The notes under the pieces: model-generated
Seen by the model: only the letters and a program-made list of their open reading frames with translations
The model's database searches: none
Told to the model about the DNA's origin: nothing
Source of the DNA: Limanda limanda
Lineage: Eukaryota; Chordata; Actinopteri; Pleuronectiformes; Pleuronectidae
Direction of reading: 5' to 3'
NCBI RefSeq assembly: GCF_963576545.1
Contig: NW_026870438.1
Coordinates: 186,001-250,000, forward strand
Length of the DNA stretch: 64,000 nt
Shown: piece by piece, positions 11,201 through 24,830 of the stretch
How positions within the stretch are numbered: position 1 is the stretch's first letter
Layout: each line of letters starts with the position of its first letter
Translations under genes and position numbers: made by a program

Positions 11201-12850
11201 TTGTGAAGGTCGGAGAGACTTGCAAGTAGGCTCTACCCACACTAAATGGGGTAGCGCGCATCGATCGGTACCATCTTTGAGCTTCTCCGACTTTCGGAAG
11301 GGTTAGGGTTAGGGTTAGGGATGAAAGCACATAGGAGAAAGAGATATTCTTGAATAACTTTTTTTGTGAAGGTCGGAGAGACTTGAAAAGTGGTTGCATC
11401 TGGACTAATTTGGGTCCTGCAGATCGATTGGTACCATCCCCGAGCTTGTACGACCTTCGGAAGAGGTCGACCGACGAAATTCCCCCAAATCTGAGGAGAT
11501 ATTCTTGAATAACTTTTTTTGTGAAGGTCGGAGAGACTTGCAAGTAGGCTCTACCCCCACTAAATGGGGTTGCGCGCATCGATCGGTACCATCCTTGAGC
11601 TTCTCCGACTTTCGGAAGGGTTAGGGTTAGGGTTAGGGATGAAAGCACATAGGAGAAAGAGATATTCTTGAATAACTTTTTTTGTGAAGGTCGGAGAGAC
11701 TTGCAAGTAGGCTCTACTCCCACTAAATGGGGTAGCGCGCATCGATCGGTACCATCCTTGAGCTTCTCCGACTTTCGGAAGGGTTAGGGTTAGGGTTAGG
11801 GATGAAAGCACATAGGAGAAAGAGATATTCTTGAATAACTTTTTTTGTGAAGGTCGGAGAGACTTGCAAGTAGGCTCTACCCCCACTAAATGGGGTAGCG
11901 CGCATCGACCGGTACCATCCTTGAGCTTCTCCGACTTTCGGAAGGGTTAGGGTTAGGGTTAGGGATGAAAGCACATAGGAGAAAGAGATATTCTTGAATA
12001 ACTTTTTTTGTGAAGGTCGGAGAGACTTGCAAGTAGGCTCTACCCCCACTAAATGGGGTAGCGCGCATCGATCGGTACCATCCTTGAGCTTCTCCGACTT
12101 TCGGAAGGGTTAGGGTTAGGGTTAGGGATGAAAGCACATAGGAGAAAGAGATATTCTTGAATAACTTTTTTTGTGAAGGTCGGAGAGACTTGAAAAGTGG
12201 TTGCATCTGGACTAATTTGGGTCCTGCGGATCGATTGGTACCATCCCCGAGCTTGTACGACCTTCGGAAGAGGTCGACCGACGAAATTCCCCCAAATCTG
12301 AGGAGATATTCTTGAATAACTTTTTTTGTGAAGGTCGGAGAGACTTGCAAGTAGGCTCTACCCCCACTAAATGGGGTTGCGCGCATCGATCGGTACCATC
12401 CTTGAGCTTCTCCGACTTTCGGAAGGGTTAGGGTTAGGGTTAGGGATGAAAGCACATAGGAGAAAGAGATATTCTTGAATAACTTTTTTTGTGAAGGTCG
12501 GAGAGACTTGCAAGTAGGCTCTACCCCCACTAAATGGGGTAACGCGCATCGATCGGTACCATCCTTGAGCTTCTCCGACTTTCGGAAGGGTTAGGGTTAG
12601 GGTTAGGGATGAAAGCACATAGGAGAAAGAGATATTCTTGAATAACTTTTTTTGTGAAGGTCGGAGAGACTTGGAAAGTGGTTGCATCTGGACTAATTTG
12701 GGTCCTGCGGATCGATTGGTACCATCCCCGAGCTTGTACGACCTTCGGAAGAGGTCGACCGACGAAATTCCCCCAAATCTGAGGAGATATTCTTGAATAA
12801 CTTTTTTTGTGAAGGTCGGAGAGACTTGCAAGTAGGCTCTACCCCCACTA
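5100..12850 (+). repeat. 7.7-kb block repeated at +11,979 bp (left copy)
   Basis: This block matches 17.1-24.83 kb at a constant offset of 11,979 bp. Shared rare variants include TCGACCGGTACC at about 11906 and 23885, GGGGTAACGCGC at about 12537 and 24516, and the run of four A units at 11540-12191 and 23519-24170. Copy-private changes include ACCCACAC near 11236 in this copy and ATCTTTGAG near 22291 in the other. Confidence 0.85.
11540..12191 (+). repeat. Run of four A units
   Basis: A units start at 11540, 11703, 11866 and 12029, with B following at 12192. The second unit abuts the TACTCCC variant and the third carries the private TCGACCGG change. An equivalent run is at 23519-24170, and runs of four also occur at about 31831-32476, 35029-35680, 39825-40476, 42699-43350 and 51679-52330. 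Confidence 0.9.
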
Positions 12851-15800
12851 AATGGGGTTGCGCGCATCGATCGGTACCATCCTTGAGCTTCTCCGACTTT
12901 CGGAAGGGTTAGGGTTAGGAATGAAAGCACATAGGAGAAAGAGATATTCTTGAATAACTTTTTTTGTGAAGGTCGGAGAGACTTGCAAGTAGGCTCTACC
13001 CCCACTAAATGGGGTAGCGCGCATCGATCGGTACCATCCTTGAGCTTCTCCGACTTTCGGAAGGGTTAGGGTTAGGGTTAGGGATGAAAGCACATAGGAG
13101 AAAGAGATATTCTTGAATAACTTTTTTTGTGAAGGTCGGAGAGACTTGGAAAGTGGTTGCATCTGGACTAATTTGGGTCTTGCGGATCGATTGGTACCAT
13201 GCCCGAGCTTGTACGACCTTCGGAAGAGGTCGACCGACGAAATTCCCCCAAATCTGAGGAGATATTCTTGAATAACTTTTTTTGTGAAGGTCGGAGAGAC
13301 TTGCAAGTAGGCTCTACCCCCACTAAATGGGGTAGCGCGCATCGATCGGTACCATCCTTGAGCTTCTCCGACTTTCGGAAGGGTTAGGGTTAGGGTTAGG
13401 GATGAAAGCACATAGGAGAAAGAGATATTCTTGAATAACTTTTTTTGTAAAGGTCGGAGAGACTTGGAAAGTGGTTGCATCTGGACTAATTTGGGTCCTG
13501 CGGATCGATTGGTACCATCCCCGAGCTTGTACGACCTTCGGAAGAGGTCGACCGACGAAATTCCCCCAAATCTGAGGAGATATTCTTGAATAACTTTTTT
13601 TGTGAAGGTCGGAGAGACTTGCAAGTAGGCTCTACCCCCACTAAATGGGGTTGCGCGCATCGATCGGTACCATCCTTGAGCTTCTCCGACTTTCGGAAGG
13701 GTTAGGGTTAGGGTTAGGGATGAAAGCACATAGGAGAAAGAGATATTCTTGAATAACTTTTTTTGTGAAGGTCGGAGAGACTTGCAAGTAGGCTCTACCC
13801 CCACTAAATGGGGTAGCGCGCATCGATCGGTACCATCCTTGAGCTTCTCCGACTTTCGGAAGGGTTAGGGTTAGGGTTAGGGATGAAAGCACATAGGAGA
13901 AAGAGATATTCTTGAATAACTTTTTTTGTGAAGGTCGGAGAGACTTGGAAAGTGGTTGCATCTGGACTAATTTGGGTCCTGCGGATCGATTGGTACCATC
14001 CCCGAGCTTGTACGACCTTCGGAAGAGGTCGACCGACGAAATTCCCCCAAATCTGAGGAGATATTCTTGAATAACTTTTTTTGTGAAGGTCGGAGAGACT
14101 TGCAAGTAGGCTCTACCCCCACTAAATGGGGTTGCGCGCATCGATCGGTACCATCCTTGAGCTTCTCCGACTTTCGGAAGGGTTAGGGTTAGGGTTAGGG
14201 ATGAAAGCACATAGGAGAAAGAGATATTCTTGAATAACTTTTTTTGTGAAGGTCGGAGAGACTTGAAAAGTGGTTGCATCTGGACTAATTTGGGTCCTGC
14301 GGATCGATTGGTACCATCCCCGAGCTTGTACGACCTTCGGAAGAGGTCGACCGACGAAATTCCCCCAAATCTGAGGAGATATTCTTGAATAACTTTTTTT
14401 GTGAAGGTCGGAGAGACTTGCAAGTAGGCTCTACCCCCACTAAATGGGGTTGCGCGCATCGATCGGTACCATCCTTGAGCTTCTCCGACTTTCGGAAGGG
14501 TTAGGGTTAGGGTTAGGGATGAAAGCACATAGGAGAAAGAGATATTCTTGAATAACTTTTTTTGTGAAGGTCGGAGAGACTTGCAAGTAGGCTCTACCCC
14601 CACTAAATGGGGTAGCGCGCATCGATCGGTACCATCTTTGAGCTTCTCCGACTTTCGGAAGGGTTAGGGTTAGGGTTAGGGATGAAAGCACATAGGAGAA
14701 AGAGATATTCTTGAATAACTTTTTTTGTGAAGGTCGGAGAGACTTGAAAAGTGGTTGCATCTGGACTAATTTGGGTCCTGCAGATCGATTGGTACCATCC
14801 CCGAGCTTGTACGACCTTCGGAAGAGGTCGACCGACGAAATTCCCCCAAATCTGAGGAGATATTCTTGAATAACTTTTTTTGTGAAGGTCGGAGAGACTT
14901 GCAAGTAGGCTCTACCCCCACTAAATGGGGTTGCGCGCATCGATCGGTACCATCCTTGAGCTTCTCCGACTTTCGGAAGGGTTAGGGTTAGGGTTAGGGA
15001 TGAAAGCACATAGGAGAAAGAGATATTCTTGAATAACTTTTTTTGTGAAGGTCGGAGAGACTTGCAAGTAGGCTCTACCCCCACTAAATGGGGTAGCGCG
15101 CATCGATCGGTACCATCCTTGAGCTTCTCCGACTTTCGGAAGGGTTAGGGTTAGGGTTAGGGATGAAAGCACATAGGAGAAAGAGATATTCTTGAATAAC
15201 TTTTTTTGTAAAGGTCGGAGAGACTTGGAAAGTGGTTGCATCTGGACTAATTTGGGTCCTGCGGATCGATTGGTACCATCCCCGAGCTTGTACGACCTTC
15301 GGAAGAGGTCGACCGACGAAATTCCCCCAAATCTGAGGAGATATTCTTGAATAACTTTTTTTGTGAAGGTCGGAGAGACTTGCAAGTAGGCTCTACCCCC
15401 ACTAAATGGGGTTGCGCGCATCGATCGGTACCATCCTTGAGCTTCTCCGACTTTCGGAAGGGTTAGGGTTAGGAATGAAAGCACATAGGAGAAAGAGATA
15501 TTCTTGAATAACTTTTTTTGTGAAGGTCGGAGAGACTTGCAAGTAGGCTCTACCCCCACTAAATGGGGTAGCGCGCATCGATCGGTACCATCCTTGAGCT
15601 TCTCCGACTTTCGGAAGGGTTAGGGTTAGGGTTAGGGATGAAAGCACATAGGAGAAAGAGATATTCTTGAATAACTTTTTTTGTGAAGGTCGGAGAGACT
15701 TGGAAAGTGGTTGCATCTGGACTAATTTGGGTCTTGCGGATCGATTGGTACCATGCCCGAGCTTGTACGACCTTCGGAAGAGGTCGACCGACGAAATTCC

Positions 15801-17150
15801 CCCAAATCTGAGGAGATATTCTTGAATAACTTTTTTTGTGAAGGTCGGAGAGACTTGCAAGTAGGCTCTACCCCCACTAAATGGGGTAGCGCGCATCGAT
15901 CGGTACCATCCTTGAGCTTCTCCGACTTTCGGAAGGGTTAGGGTTAGGGTTAGGGATGAAAGCACATAGGAGAAAGAGATATTCTTGAATAACTTTTTTT
16001 GTAAAGGTCGGAGAGACTTGGAAAGTGGTTGCATCTGGACTAATTTGGGTCCTGCGGATCGATTGGTACCATCCCCGAGCTTGTACGACCTTCGGAAGAG
16101 GTCGACCGACGAAATTCCCCCAAATCTGAGGAGATATTCTTGAATAACTTTTTTTGTGAAGGTCGGAGAGACTTGCAAGTAGGCTCTACCCCCACTAAAT
16201 GGGGTTGCGCGCATCGATCGGTACCATCCTTGAGCTTCTCCGACTTTCGGAAGGGTTAGGGTTAGGGTTAGGGATGAAAGCACATAGGAGAAAGAGATAT
16301 TCTTGAATAACTTTTTTTGTGAAGGTCGGAGAGACTTGCAAGTAGGCTCTACCCCCACTAAATGGGGTAGCGCGCATCGATCGGTACCATCCTTGAGCTT
16401 CTCCGACTTTCGGAAGGGTTAGGGTTAGGGTTAGGGATGAAAGCACATAGGAGAAAGAGATATTCTTGAATAACTTTTTTTGTGAAGGTCGGAGAGACTT
16501 GGAAAGTGGTTGCATCTGGACTAATTTGGGTCCTGCGGATCGATTGGTACCATCCCCGAGCTTGTACGACCTTCGGAAGAGGTCGACCGACGAAATTCCC
16601 CCAAATCTGAGGAGATATTCTTGAATAACTTTTTTTGTGAAGGTCGGAGAGACTTGCAAGTAGGCTCTACCCCCACTAAATGGGGTTGCGCGCATCGATC
16701 GGTACCATCCTTGAGCTTCTCCGACTTTCGGAAGGGTTAGGGTTAGGGTTAGGGATGAAAGCACATAGGAGAAAGAGATATTCTTGAATAACTTTTTTTG
16801 TGAAGGTCGGAGAGACTTGAAAAGTGGTTGCATCTGGACTAATTTGGGTCCTGCGGATCGATTGGTACCATCCCCGAGCTTGTACGACCTTCGGAAGAGG
16901 TCGACCGACGAAATTCCCCCAAATCTGAGGAGATATTCTTGAATAACTTTTTTTGTGAAGGTCGGAGAGACTTGCAAGTAGGCTCTACCCCCACTAAATG
17001 GGGTTGCGCGCATCGATCGGTACCATCCTTGAGCTTCTCCGACTTTCGGAAGGGTTAGGGTTAGGGTTAGGGATGAAAGCACATAGGAGAAAGAGATATT
17101 CTTGAATAACTTTTTTTGTGAAGGTCGGAGAGACTTGCAAGTAGGCTCTA
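12400..17150 (+). repeat. 2,554-bp local tandem duplication
   Basis: 12.4-14.6 kb and 14.95-17.15 kb match at an offset of 2,554 bp, with the same A-run order and the same GTCTTGCGG/ATGCCCGAG B unit (near 13199 and 15753). Further right the GTCTTGCGG unit near 17820 belongs to the next block. Confidence 0.75.
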
Positions 17151-20100
17151 CCCCCACTAAATGGGGTAGCGCGCATCGATCGGTACCATCCTTGAGCTTC
17201 TCCGACTTTCGGAAGGGTTAGGGTTAGGGTTAGGGATGAAAGCACATAGGAGAAAGAGATATTCTTGAATAACTTTTTTTGTAAAGGTCGGAGAGACTTG
17301 GAAAGTGGTTGCATCTGGACTAATTTGGGTCCTGCGGATCGATTGGTACCATCCCCGAGCTTGTACGACCTTCGGAAGAGGTCGACCGACGAAATTCCCC
17401 CAAATCTGAGGAGATATTCTTGAATAACTTTTTTTGTGAAGGTCGGAGAGACTTGCAAGTAGGCTCTACCCCCACTAAATGGGGTTGCGCGCATCGATCG
17501 GTACCATCCTTGAGCTTCTCCGACTTTCGGAAGGGTTAGGGTTAGGAATGAAAGCACATAGGAGAAAGAGATATTCTTGAATAACTTTTTTTGTGAAGGT
17601 CGGAGAGACTTGCAAGTAGGCTCTACCCCCACTAAATGGGGTAGCGCGCATCGATCGGTACCATCCTTGAGCTTCTCCGACTTTCGGAAGGGTTAGGGTT
17701 AGGGATGAAAGCACATAGGAGAAAGAGATATTCTTGAATAACTTTTTTTGTGAAGGTCGGAGAGACTTGGAAAGTGGTTGCATCTGGACTAATTTGGGTC
17801 TTGCGGATCGATTGGTACCATGCCCGAGCTTGTACGACCTTCGGAAGAGGTCGACCGACGAAATTCCCCCAAATCTGAGGAGATATTCTTGAATAACTTT
17901 TTTTGTGAAGGTCGGAGAGACTTGCAAGTAGGCTCTACCCCCACTAAATGGGGTAGCGCGCATCGATCGGTACCATCCTTGAGCTTCTCCGACTTTCGGA
18001 AGGGTTAGGGTTAGGGTTAGGGATGAAAGCACATAGGAGAAAGAGATATTCTTGAATAACTTTTTTTGTAAAGGTCGGAGAGACTTGGAAAGTGGTTGCA
18101 TCTGGACTAATTTGGGTCCTGCGGATCGATTGGTACCATCCCCGAGCTTGTACGACCTTCGGAAGAGGTCGACCGACGAAATTCCCCCAAATCTGAGGAG
18201 ATATTCTTGAATAACTTTTTTTGTGAAGGTCGGAGAGACTTGCAAGTAGGCTCTACCCCCACTAAATGGGGTTGCGCGCATCGATCGGTACCATCCTTGA
18301 GCTTCTCCGACTTTCGGAAGGGTTAGGGTTAGGGTTAGGGATGAAAGCACATAGGAGAAAGAGATATTCTTGAATAACTTTTTTTGTGAAGGTCGGAGAG
18401 ACTTGCAAGTAGGCTCTACCCCCACTAAATGGGGTAGCGCGCATCGATCGGTACCATCCTTGAGCTTCTCCGACTTTCGGAAGGGTTAGGGTTAGGGTTA
18501 GGGATGAAAGCACATAGGAGAAAGAGATATTCTTGAATAACTTTTTTTGTGAAGGTCGGAGAGACTTGGAAAGTGGTTGCATCTGGACTAATTTGGGTCC
18601 TGCGGATCGATTGGTACCATCCCCGAGCTTGTACGACCTTCGGAAGAGGTCGACCGACGAAATTCCCCCAAATCTGAGGAGATATTCTTGAATAACTTTT
18701 TTTGTGAAGGTCGGAGAGACTTGCAAGTAGGCTCTACCCCCACTAAATGGGGTTGCGCGCATCGATCGGTACCATCCTTGAGCTTCTCCGACTTTCGGAA
18801 GGGTTAGGGTTAGGGTTAGGGATGAAAGCACATAGGAGAAAGAGATATTCTTGAATAACTTTTTTTGTGAAGGTCGGAGAGACTTGCAAGTAGGCTCTAC
18901 CCCCACTAAATGGGGTAGCGCGCATCGATCGGTACCATCCTTGAGCTTCTCCGACTTTCGGAAGGGTTAGGGTTAGGGTTAGGGATGAAAGCACATAGGA
19001 GAAAGAGATATTCTTGAATAACTTTTTTTGTGAAGGTCGGAGAGACTTGGAAAGTGGTTGCATCTGGACTAATTTGGGTCCTGCGGATCGATTGGTACCA
19101 TCCCCGAGCTTGTACGACCTTCGGAAGAGGTCGACCGACGAAATTCCCCCAAATCTGAGGAGATATTCTTGAATAACTTTTTTTGTGAAGGTCGGAGAGA
19201 CTTGCAAGTAGGCTCTACCCCCACTAAATGGGGTTGCGCGCATCGATCGGTACCATCCTTGAGCTTCTCCGACTTTCGGAAGGGTTAGGGTTAGGGTTAG
19301 GGATGAAAGCACATAGGAGAAAGAGATATTCTTGAATAACTTTTTTTGTGAAGGTCGGAGAGACTTGCAAGTAGGCTCTACCCCCACTAAATGGGGTAGC
19401 GCGCATCGATCGGTACCATCCTTGAGCTTCTCCGACTTTCGGAAGGGTTAGGGTTAGGGTTAGGGATGAAAGCACATAGGAGAAAGAGATATTCTTGAAT
19501 AACTTTTTTTGTGAAGGTCGGAGAGACTTGGAAAGTGGTTGCATCTGGACTAATTTGGGTCCTGCGGATCGATTGGTACCATCCCCGAGCTTGTACGACC
19601 TTCGGAAGAGGTCGACCGACGAAATTCCCCCAAATCTGAGGAGATATTCTTGAATAACTTTTTTTGTGAAGGTCGGAGAGACTTGCAAGTAGGCTCTACC
19701 CCCACTAAATGGGGTTGCGCGCATCGATCGGTACCATCCTTGAGCTTCTCCGACTTTCGGAAGGGTTAGGGTTAGGGTGAGGGATGAAAGCACATAGGAG
19801 AAAGAGATATTCTTGAATAACTTTTTTTGTGAAGGTCGGAGAGACTTGCAAGTAGGCTCTACCCCCACTAAATGGGGTAGCGCGCATCGATCGGTACCAT
19901 CCTTGAGCTTCTCCGACTTTCGGAAGGGTTAGGGTTAGGGTTAGGGATGAAAGCACATAGGAGAAAGAGATATTCTTGAATAACTTTTTTTGTAAAGGTC
20001 GGAGAGACTTGGAAAGTGGTTGCATCTGGACTAATTTGGGTCCTGCAGATCGATTGGTACCATCCCCGAGCTTGTACGACCTTCGGAAGAGGTCGACCGA

Positions 20101-23100
20101 CGAAATTCCCCCAAATCTGAGGAGATATTCTTGAATAACTTTTTTTGTGAAGGTCGGAGAGACTTGCAAGTAGGCTCTACCCCCACTAAATGGGGTTGCG
20201 CGCATCGATCGGTACCATCCTTGAGCTTCTCCGACTTTCGGAAGGGTTAGGGTTAGGGTTAGGGATGAAAGCACATAGGAGAAAGAGATATTCTTGAATA
20301 ACTTTTTTTGTGAAGGTCGGAGAGACTTGAAAAGTGGTTGCATCTGGACTAATTTGGGTCCTGCGGATCGATTGGTACCATCCCCGAGCTTGTACGACCT
20401 TCGGAAGAGGTCGACCGACGAAATTCCCCCAAATCTGAGGAGATATTCTTGAATAACTTTTTTTGTGAAGGTCGGAGAGACTTGCAAGTAGGCTCTACCC
20501 CCACTAAATGGGGTTGCGCGCATCGATCGGTACCATCCTTGAGCTTCTCCGACTTTCGGAAGGGTTAGGGTTAGGGTTAGGGATGAAAGCACATAGGAGA
20601 AAGAGATATTCTTGAATAACTTTTTTTGTGAAGGTCGGAGAGACTTGCAAGTAGGCTCTACCCCCACTAAATGGGGTAGCGCGCATCGATCGGTACCATC
20701 CTTGAGCTTCTCCGACTTTCGGAAGGGTTAGGGTTAGGGTTAGGGATGAAAGCACATAGGAGAAAGAGATATTCTTGAATAACTTTTTTTGTGAAGGTCG
20801 GAGAGACTTGGAAAGTGGTTGCATCTGGACTAATTTGGGTCCTGCGGATCGATTGGTACCATGCCCGAGCTTGTACGACCTTCGGAAGAGGTCGACCGAC
20901 GAAATTCCCCCAAATCTGAGGAGATATTCTTGAATAACTTTTTTTGTGAAGGTCGGAGAGACTTGCAAGTAGGCTCTACCCCCACTAAATGGGGTTGCGC
21001 GCATCGATCGGTACCATCCTTGAGCTTCTCCGACTTTCGGAAGGGTTAGGGTTAGGGTTAGGGATGAAAGCACATAGGAGAAAGAGATATTCTTGAATAA
21101 CTTTTTTTGTGAAGGTCGGAGAGACTTGCAAGTAGGCTCTACCCCCACTAAATGGGGTAGCGCGCATCGATCGGTACCATCCTTGAGCTTCTCCGACTTT
21201 CGGAAGGGTTAGGGTTAGGGTTAGGGATGAAAGCACATAGGAGAAAGAGATATTCTTGAATAACTTTTTTTGTAAAGGTCGGAGAGACTTGGAAAGTGGT
21301 TGCATCTGGACTAATTTGGGTCCTGCGGATCGATTGGTACCATCCCCGAGCTTGTACGACCTTCGGAAGAGGTCGACCGACGAAATTCCCCCAAATCTGA
21401 GGAGATATTCTTGAATAACTTTTTTTGTGAAGGTCGGAGAGACTTGCAAGTAGGCTCTACCCCCACTAAATGGGGTTGCGCGCATCGATCGGTACCATCC
21501 TTGAGCTTCTCCGACTTTCGGAAGGGTTAGGGTTAGGAATGAAAGCACATAGGAGAAAGAGATATTCTTGAATAACTTTTTTTGTGAAGGTCGGAGAGAC
21601 TTGCAAGTAGGCTCTACCCCCACTAAATGGGGTAGCGCGCATCGATCGGTACCATCCTTGAGCTTCTCCGACTTTCGGAAGGGTTAGGGTTAGGGTTAGG
21701 GATGAAAGCACATAGGAGAAAGAGATATTCTTGAATAACTTTTTTTGTGAAGGTCGGAGAGACTTGGAAAGTGGTTGCATCTGGACTAATTTGGGTCTTG
21801 CGGATCGATTGGTACCATGCCCGAGCTTGTACGACCTTCGGAAGAGGTCGACCGACGAAATTCCCCCAAATCTGAGGAGATATTCTTGAATAACTTTTTT
21901 TGTGAAGGTCGGAGAGACTTGCAAGTAGGCTCTACCCCCACTAAATGGGGTAGCGCGCATCGATCGGTACCATCCTTGAGCTTCTCCGACTTTCGGAAGG
22001 GTTAGGGTTAGGGTTAGGGATGAAAGCACATAGGAGAAAGAGATATTCTTGAATAACTTTTTTTGTAAAGGTCGGAGAGACTTGGAAAGTGGTTGCATCT
22101 GGACTAATTTGGGTCCTGCGGATCGATTGGTACCATCCCCGAGCTTGTACGACCTTCGGAAGAGGTCGACCGACGAAATTCCCCCAAATCTGAGGAGATA
22201 TTCTTGAATAACTTTTTTTGTGAAGGTCGGAGAGACTTGCAAGTAGGCTCTACCCCCACTAAATGGGGTTGCGCGCATCGATCGGTACCATCTTTGAGCT
22301 TCTCCGACTTTCGGAAGGGTTAGGGTTAGGGTTAGGGATGAAAGCACATAGGAGAAAGAGATATTCTTGAATAACTTTTTTTGTGAAGGTCGGAGAGACT
22401 TGCAAGTAGGCTCTACCCCCACTAAATGGGGTAGCGCGCATCGATCGGTACCATCCTTGAGCTTCTCCGACTTTCGGAAGGGTTAGGGTTAGGGTTAGGG
22501 ATGAAAGCACATAGGAGAAAGAGATATTCTTGAATAACTTTTTTTGTGAAGGTCGGAGAGACTTGGAAAGTGGTTGCATCTGGACTAATTTGGGTCCTGC
22601 GGATCGATTGGTACCATCCCCGAGCTTGTACGACCTTCGGAAGAGGTCGACCGACGAAATTCCCCCAAATCTGAGGAGATATTCTTGAATAACTTTTTTT
22701 GTGAAGGTCGGAGAGACTTGCAAGTAGGCTCTACCCCCACTAAATGGGGTTGCGCGCATCGATCGGTACCATCCTTGAGCTTCTCCGACTTTCGGAAGGG
22801 TTAGGGTTAGGGTTAGGGATGAAAGCACATAGGAGAAAGAGATATTCTTGAATAACTTTTTTTGTGAAGGTCGGAGAGACTTGAAAAGTGGTTGCATCTG
22901 GACTAATTTGGGTCCTGCGGATCGATTGGTACCATCCCCGAGCTTGTACGACCTTCGGAAGAGGTCGACCGACGAAATTCCCCCAAATCTGAGGAGATAT
23001 TCTTGAATAACTTTTTTTGTGAAGGTCGGAGAGACTTGCAAGTAGGCTCTACCCCCACTAAATGGGGTTGCGCGCATCGATCGGTACCATCCTTGAGCTT

Positions 23101-24830
23101 CTCCGACTTTCGGAAGGGTTAGGGTTAGGGTTAGGGATGAAAGCACATAGGAGAAAGAGATATTCTTGAATAACTTTTTTTGTGAAGGTCGGAGAGACTT
23201 GCAAGTAGGCTCTACCCCCACTAAATGGGGTAGCGCGCATCGATCGGTACCATCTTTGAGCTTCTCCGACTTTCGGAAGGGTTAGGGTTAGGGTTAGGGA
23301 TGAAAGCACATAGGAGAAAGAGATATTCTTGAATAACTTTTTTTGTGAAGGTCGGAGAGACTTGAAAAGTGGTTGCATCTGGACTAATTTGGGTCCTGCA
23401 GATCGATTGGTACCATCCCCGAGCTTGTACGACCTTCGGAAGAGGTCGACCGACGAAATTCCCCCAAATCTGAGGAGATATTCTTGAATAACTTTTTTTG
23501 TGAAGGTCGGAGAGACTTGCAAGTAGGCTCTACCCCCACTAAATGGGGTTGCGCGCATCGATCGGTACCATCCTTGAGCTTCTCCGACTTTCGGAAGGGT
23601 TAGGGTTAGGGTTAGGGATGAAAGCACATAGGAGAAAGAGATATTCTTGAATAACTTTTTTTGTGAAGGTCGGAGAGACTTGCAAGTAGGCTCTACTCCC
23701 ACTAAATGGGGTAGCGCGCATCGATCGGTACCATCCTTGAGCTTCTCCGACTTTCGGAAGGGTTAGGGTTAGGGTTAGGGATGAAAGCACATAGGAGAAA
23801 GAGATATTCTTGAATAACTTTTTTTGTGAAGGTCGGAGAGACTTGCAAGTAGGCTCTACCCCCACTAAATGGGGTAGCGCGCATCGACCGGTACCATCCT
23901 TGAGCTTCTCCGACTTTCGGAAGGGTTAGGGTTAGGGTTAGGGATGAAAGCACATAGGAGAAAGAGATATTCTTGAATAACTTTTTTTGTGAAGGTCGGA
24001 GAGACTTGCAAGTAGGCTCTACCCCCACTAAATGGGGTAGCGCGCATCGATCGGTACCATCCTTGAGCTTCTCCGACTTTCGGAAGGGTTAGGGTTAGGG
24101 TTAGGGATGAAAGCACATAGGAGAAAGAGATATTCTTGAATAACTTTTTTTGTGAAGGTCGGAGAGACTTGAAAAGTGGTTGCATCTGGACTAATTTGGG
24201 TCCTGCGGATCGATTGGTACCATCCCCGAGCTTGTACGACCTTCGGAAGAGGTCGACCGACGAAATTCCCCCAAATCTGAGGAGATATTCTTGAATAACT
24301 TTTTTTGTGAAGGTCGGAGAGACTTGCAAGTAGGCTCTACCCCCACTAAATGGGGTTGCGCGCATCGATCGGTACCATCCTTGAGCTTCTCCGACTTTCG
24401 GAAGGGTTAGGGTTAGGGTTAGGGATGAAAGCACATAGGAGAAAGAGATATTCTTGAATAACTTTTTTTGTGAAGGTCGGAGAGACTTGCAAGTAGGCTC
24501 TACCCCCACTAAATGGGGTAACGCGCATCGATCGGTACCATCCTTGAGCTTCTCCGACTTTCGGAAGGGTTAGGGTTAGGGTTAGGGATGAAAGCACATA
24601 GGAGAAAGAGATATTCTTGAATAACTTTTTTTGTGAAGGTCGGAGAGACTTGGAAAGTGGTTGCATCTGGACTAATTTGGGTCCTGCGGATCGATTGGTA
24701 CCATCCCCGAGCTTGTACGACCTTCGGAAGAGGTCGACCGACGAAATTCCCCCAAATCTGAGGAGATATTCTTGAATAACTTTTTTTGTGAAGGTCGGAG
24801 AGACTTGCAAGTAGGCTCTACCCCCACTAA
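17100..24830 (+). repeat. 7.7-kb block repeated at +11,979 bp (right copy)
   Basis: This is the second copy of the 5.1-12.85 kb block. It ends where the partner at about 12.9 kb has the short TTAGGAATG core and this side has a full three-unit tract, together with GATCAGTACC at about 24849. That point is also the domain 1/2 border. Confidence 0.85.
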
